Assembly: GCA_964501985.1 (NCBI GenBank) | Contig: CAZCVY010000159.1 | Span: 1-16,348 of the forward strand | Direction of reading: 5' to 3' | Length of the DNA stretch: 16,348 nucleotides | Origin: Bog-366 sp964501985 | Lineage (GTDB): Bacteria > Acidobacteriota > Terriglobia > UBA7540 | Part shown: positions 14,179 to 16,348 of the stretch, piece after piece | Layout of the letters: each line of letters starts with the position of its first letter | Numbering within the stretch: the stretch's first letter is position 1 | The notes under the pieces: model-generated | Told to the model about the DNA's origin: nothing | What the model saw: the letters and a program-made list of their open reading frames with translations, nothing else | Databases searched by the model: none | Position numbers and translations under genes: made by a program

Positions 14179-16348
14179 ATGTTCGAAATAAAACCCAACT
14201 TCGCTAAAACCTTAATCATTGTTTTCATCGTGGCGCTGATTGCCATCGGTTCGCTGAAAGCGGGCCAGTTCGACCCCGCTTTGTACGCCGGCATGCAATG
14301 GCGGCTGGTAGGTTCCTTTCGCGGGGGTCGCGTTTCCGCGGTGGCCGGGGTGACCGGGGAGCCGGGTACCTACTACATGGCGACTCCCGGGGGTGGCGTT
14401 TGGAAAACCACGGACGCCGGGGAGGTCTGGCAGCCGATCTCCGACCAGGTGCCTGTGGCCTCGATCGGTGCGCTCGCAGTCGCGCCGTCGAATGGCCGGA
14501 TCATTTATGTCGGTACCGGCGATTTTGGCATCGCCAGCACCGCCTGGGGGGCGGCGAACCTGGGAGACGGAGTCTGGCGCTCGGATGACGCCGGGGGCAC
14601 CTGGCGCCATATTGGGCTTTCCCAGACCGCGCACATCGGGGCGATAATTGTGGACCCGAACAATCCCGATGTGGCGCTTGTGGCGGCGCTCGGGAACGCC
14701 TACGCGCCCGATCCTCGTCGCGGCGTCTATTTGACCCGCGACGGCGGCCAAACCTGGACGAAGACTCTTTACAAGGATGACACGACGGGTGCCATGGGAC
14801 TGGCGTACGACGCGGCACTCCCCGGAGTGGTGTATGCGTCGCTCTGGCACCATCAAGCCGCTCTTCCGCCCGAGCCGGCCGATATTGACCAAGCGGGCGG
14901 GGCCATCTACAAGTCCACCGACGGTGGACAGACCTGGCAAGCTTTATCCGGCCCCGGACTTCCGACTTGGCCGATGGGGCGCATTGGGCTGGCAGCAGAT
15001 AACGGGCGCGTCTTCGCAATTATTTCCAGGGCCCAGGGACACATGGACCACCTTCAAGGCGCGTTCCTTCGCTCCGATGATGGTGGAGCAACTTGGCGGA
15101 GCATCGCGCAAGATCCGCGGTTAGAACCAGGAGGGCGCTCCGGCTATTTCGACAATGTCTGGATCGATCCGCAAAATCGCAATGTGGTCTATGTGGTTCA
15201 CACCTCATTTTATCGCTCGATTGACGGCGGAGAGACGTTCGAGGCCTTAAAGGGGTCGCCGGGCGGCGATGACTACCACAATCTGTGGATAAACCCCAAA
15301 AGCCCCTGTGTGCCCATTGGCGACGGCAACGGTTGTCTCAGCAGCGAGATGATCTTGGGCGCTGACCAAGGCGCGAGCGTAAGCCTGAATGCGGGCCAAA
15401 CTTGGAGCAGTTGGTACAACCAACCGACCGGGCAGATGTACCACCTCGCGACGGATAAGCAGTTTCCCTTCCATATTTACGGCCCCCAACAGGACAACGG
15501 CTCGGTCGAGGTTAGCAGCCGGGGAGACTTTGGTGACATCAGCTTCCTGGACTGGAGGCCCTCGATGGGCGCCTATGAATACGGTTATGTTGAACCGGAT
15601 CCGGCGCATCCTCAGTGGTTATTTTCGAGCGACGATGGCCCGGCCATTCATCGCAGGGATCGAAACACCTGGCTAACCCTCGACGTAACACCCTACATCG
15701 GTAGCGGGGGGCCGTACCGTTACTTTATGGGCCCGTGGTGGGGTTCGGTACAGCCCCCGTTCGTATTCTCGCCCGTAAACGGCAACATCTTGTATGACGG
15801 CGCGCAATTCCTCCTTGAAACTTCCGACGGCGGTCTCAATTGGCGGCGCATCAGTCCCGACCTTACGCTGCGCCCCGATCTGCCGGAACGTCCTCTCCCA
15901 GACGGCAAAACCAGCCGCGATTGGGCGGCAATTTCGGCGATTGGTCCCTCGCCGCTGAATGCCGACCTGATCTGGGTGGGCACCGACGACGGTCTCGTGC
16001 AGGTTACGCGCGACGGCGGCAAGAGTTGGCAGCGAGCGACGATCCCGGAAATGAAGCCGCTGGATACCATCAGCATCGTTGAAGCCTCGCCTTTCAACCC
16101 AGCGTCGGCTTATGTGGTAATGGACCGGCACGATTGGGGCGATTTTCGTCCTTACCTGTACCGAACTGACAACTACGGGCGCACTTGGACGGCCGTCACT
16201 CGCGGCATTCCGGACGGCAGCTTTGTTCGCGTGGTTCGAGCCGACCCGAAACAGCAGGGGCTGCTTTACGCCGGCACAGAAAATGGCGTCTTTGTGTCTT
16301 TCAATGACGGCGAGGAGTGGCAGTCGCTGCAACTCAATCTGCCCACCG
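14179..16348 (+). CDS. Secreted Asp-box (BNR/VPS10-sortilin-like) beta-propeller protein, 3' end beyond window
   Basis: The 723 visible codons encode a short basic N-terminus, a hydrophobic segment (TLIIVFIVALIAIGSL) that acts as a signal peptide or anchor, and then a long beta-propeller region. At least ten Asp-box-like motifs (S/T-x-D-x-G-x-T-W) recur, for example SDDAGGTW, TRDGGQTW, STDGGQTW, SDDGGATW, SIDGGETF, TSDGGLNW and TRDGGKSW. Asp boxes are structural turns found in sialidases, xyloglucanases and sortilin-type propellers, and they do not by themselves prove glycosidase activity. Such proteins are often labelled glycosyl hydrolase in acidobacterial genomes; enzyme activity here is unproven. 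The visible part ends without a stop, and relatives often reach about 1000 residues, so a C-terminal part is missing. The ATG at 14179 has GGGG a few bases upstream. It is probably transcribed from the long, possibly structured leader described above. Confidence 0.88.
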   Translation, partial: MFEIKPNFAKTLIIVFIVALIAIGSLKAGQFDPALYAGMQWRLVGSFRGGRVSAVAGVTGEPGTYYMATPGGGVWKTTDAGEVWQPISDQVPVASIGALAVAPSNGRIIYVGTGDFGIASTAWGAANLGDGVWRSDDAGGTWRHIGLSQTAHIGAIIVDPNNPDVALVAALGNAYAPDPRRGVYLTRDGGQTWTKTLYKDDTTGAMGLAYDAALPGVVYASLWHHQAALPPEPADIDQAGGAIYKSTDGGQTWQALSGPGLPTWPMGRIGLAADNGRVFAIISRAQGHMDHLQGAFLRSDDGGATWRSIAQDPRLEPGGRSGYFDNVWIDPQNRNVVYVVHTSFYRSIDGGETFEALKGSPGGDDYHNLWINPKSPCVPIGDGNGCLSSEMILGADQGASVSLNAGQTWSSWYNQPTGQMYHLATDKQFPFHIYGPQQDNGSVEVSSRGDFGDISFLDWRPSMGAYEYGYVEPDPAHPQWLFSSDDGPAIHRRDRNTWLTLDVTPYIGSGGPYRYFMGPWWGSVQPPFVFSPVNGNILYDGAQFLLETSDGGLNWRRISPDLTLRPDLPERPLPDGKTSRDWAAISAIGPSPLNADLIWVGTDDGLVQVTRDGGKSWQRATIPEMKPLDTISIVEASPFNPASAYVVMDRHDWGDFRPYLYRTDNYGRTWTAVTRGIPDGSFVRVVRADPKQQGLLYAGTENGVFVSFNDGEEWQSLQLNLPT

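Overview
The window looks like bacterial chromosome, most likely from an acidobacterium. That assignment is inferred from content, not from a marker gene. There are two secreted von Willebrand factor A (VWA) proteins of a type that is abundant in Acidobacteriota, a large Asp-box (BNR/VPS10-like) secreted protein of a kind also common there, and moderately GC-rich coding DNA. Genes lie on both strands. No tRNA, rRNA, CRISPR array, insertion sequence or prophage gene was recognised.

Layout from left to right. (1) Positions 1-1994, minus: a PcrA/UvrD helicase, cut by the window edge. (2) 1995-2246: a divergent promoter gap. (3) 2247-3536, plus: ThiI, the tRNA 4-thiouridine sulfurtransferase, in the short form without a rhodanese domain. 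(4) 3681-4643, plus, and 4648-5661, minus: two paralogous secreted VWA proteins that face each other tail to tail across 4 bp. (5) 5662-6269: mainly non-coding, but with a compact transcription unit at 5959-6152 made of a promoter, a hairpin, a strong ribosome binding site, an 11-codon lysine-rich ORF and an intrinsic terminator. (6) 6270-7778, minus: RmuC. (7) 7862-10870, minus: a 1002-residue UvrD-type helicase fused to a RecB/Cas4-type nuclease with an iron-sulfur cysteine signature, just upstream of rmuC and probably cotranscribed with it. (8) 10967-11962, plus: a zinc-dependent alcohol dehydrogenase, divergent from the helicase, with a 9-bp inverted repeat in the gap. (9) 12019-13581, minus: a NYN-domain putative RNase with two OST-HTH/LOTUS-like modules and a low-complexity tail. 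(10) 13612-14178: a long gap with a candidate promoter and a possible structured leader. (11) 14179-16348, plus: a secreted Asp-box propeller protein, open at the right edge.

Functional themes. DNA repair and recombination are covered by the PcrA-like helicase, the helicase-nuclease fusion and RmuC. RNA metabolism is covered by ThiI and the NYN-LOTUS protein. Cell-envelope or secreted proteins are the two VWA proteins and the propeller. I see no clear multi-gene defence or biosynthetic cluster. The least explained items are the 11-codon transcription unit, the helicase-nuclease/rmuC pair, the NYN-LOTUS protein and the possible structured leader before the propeller gene.
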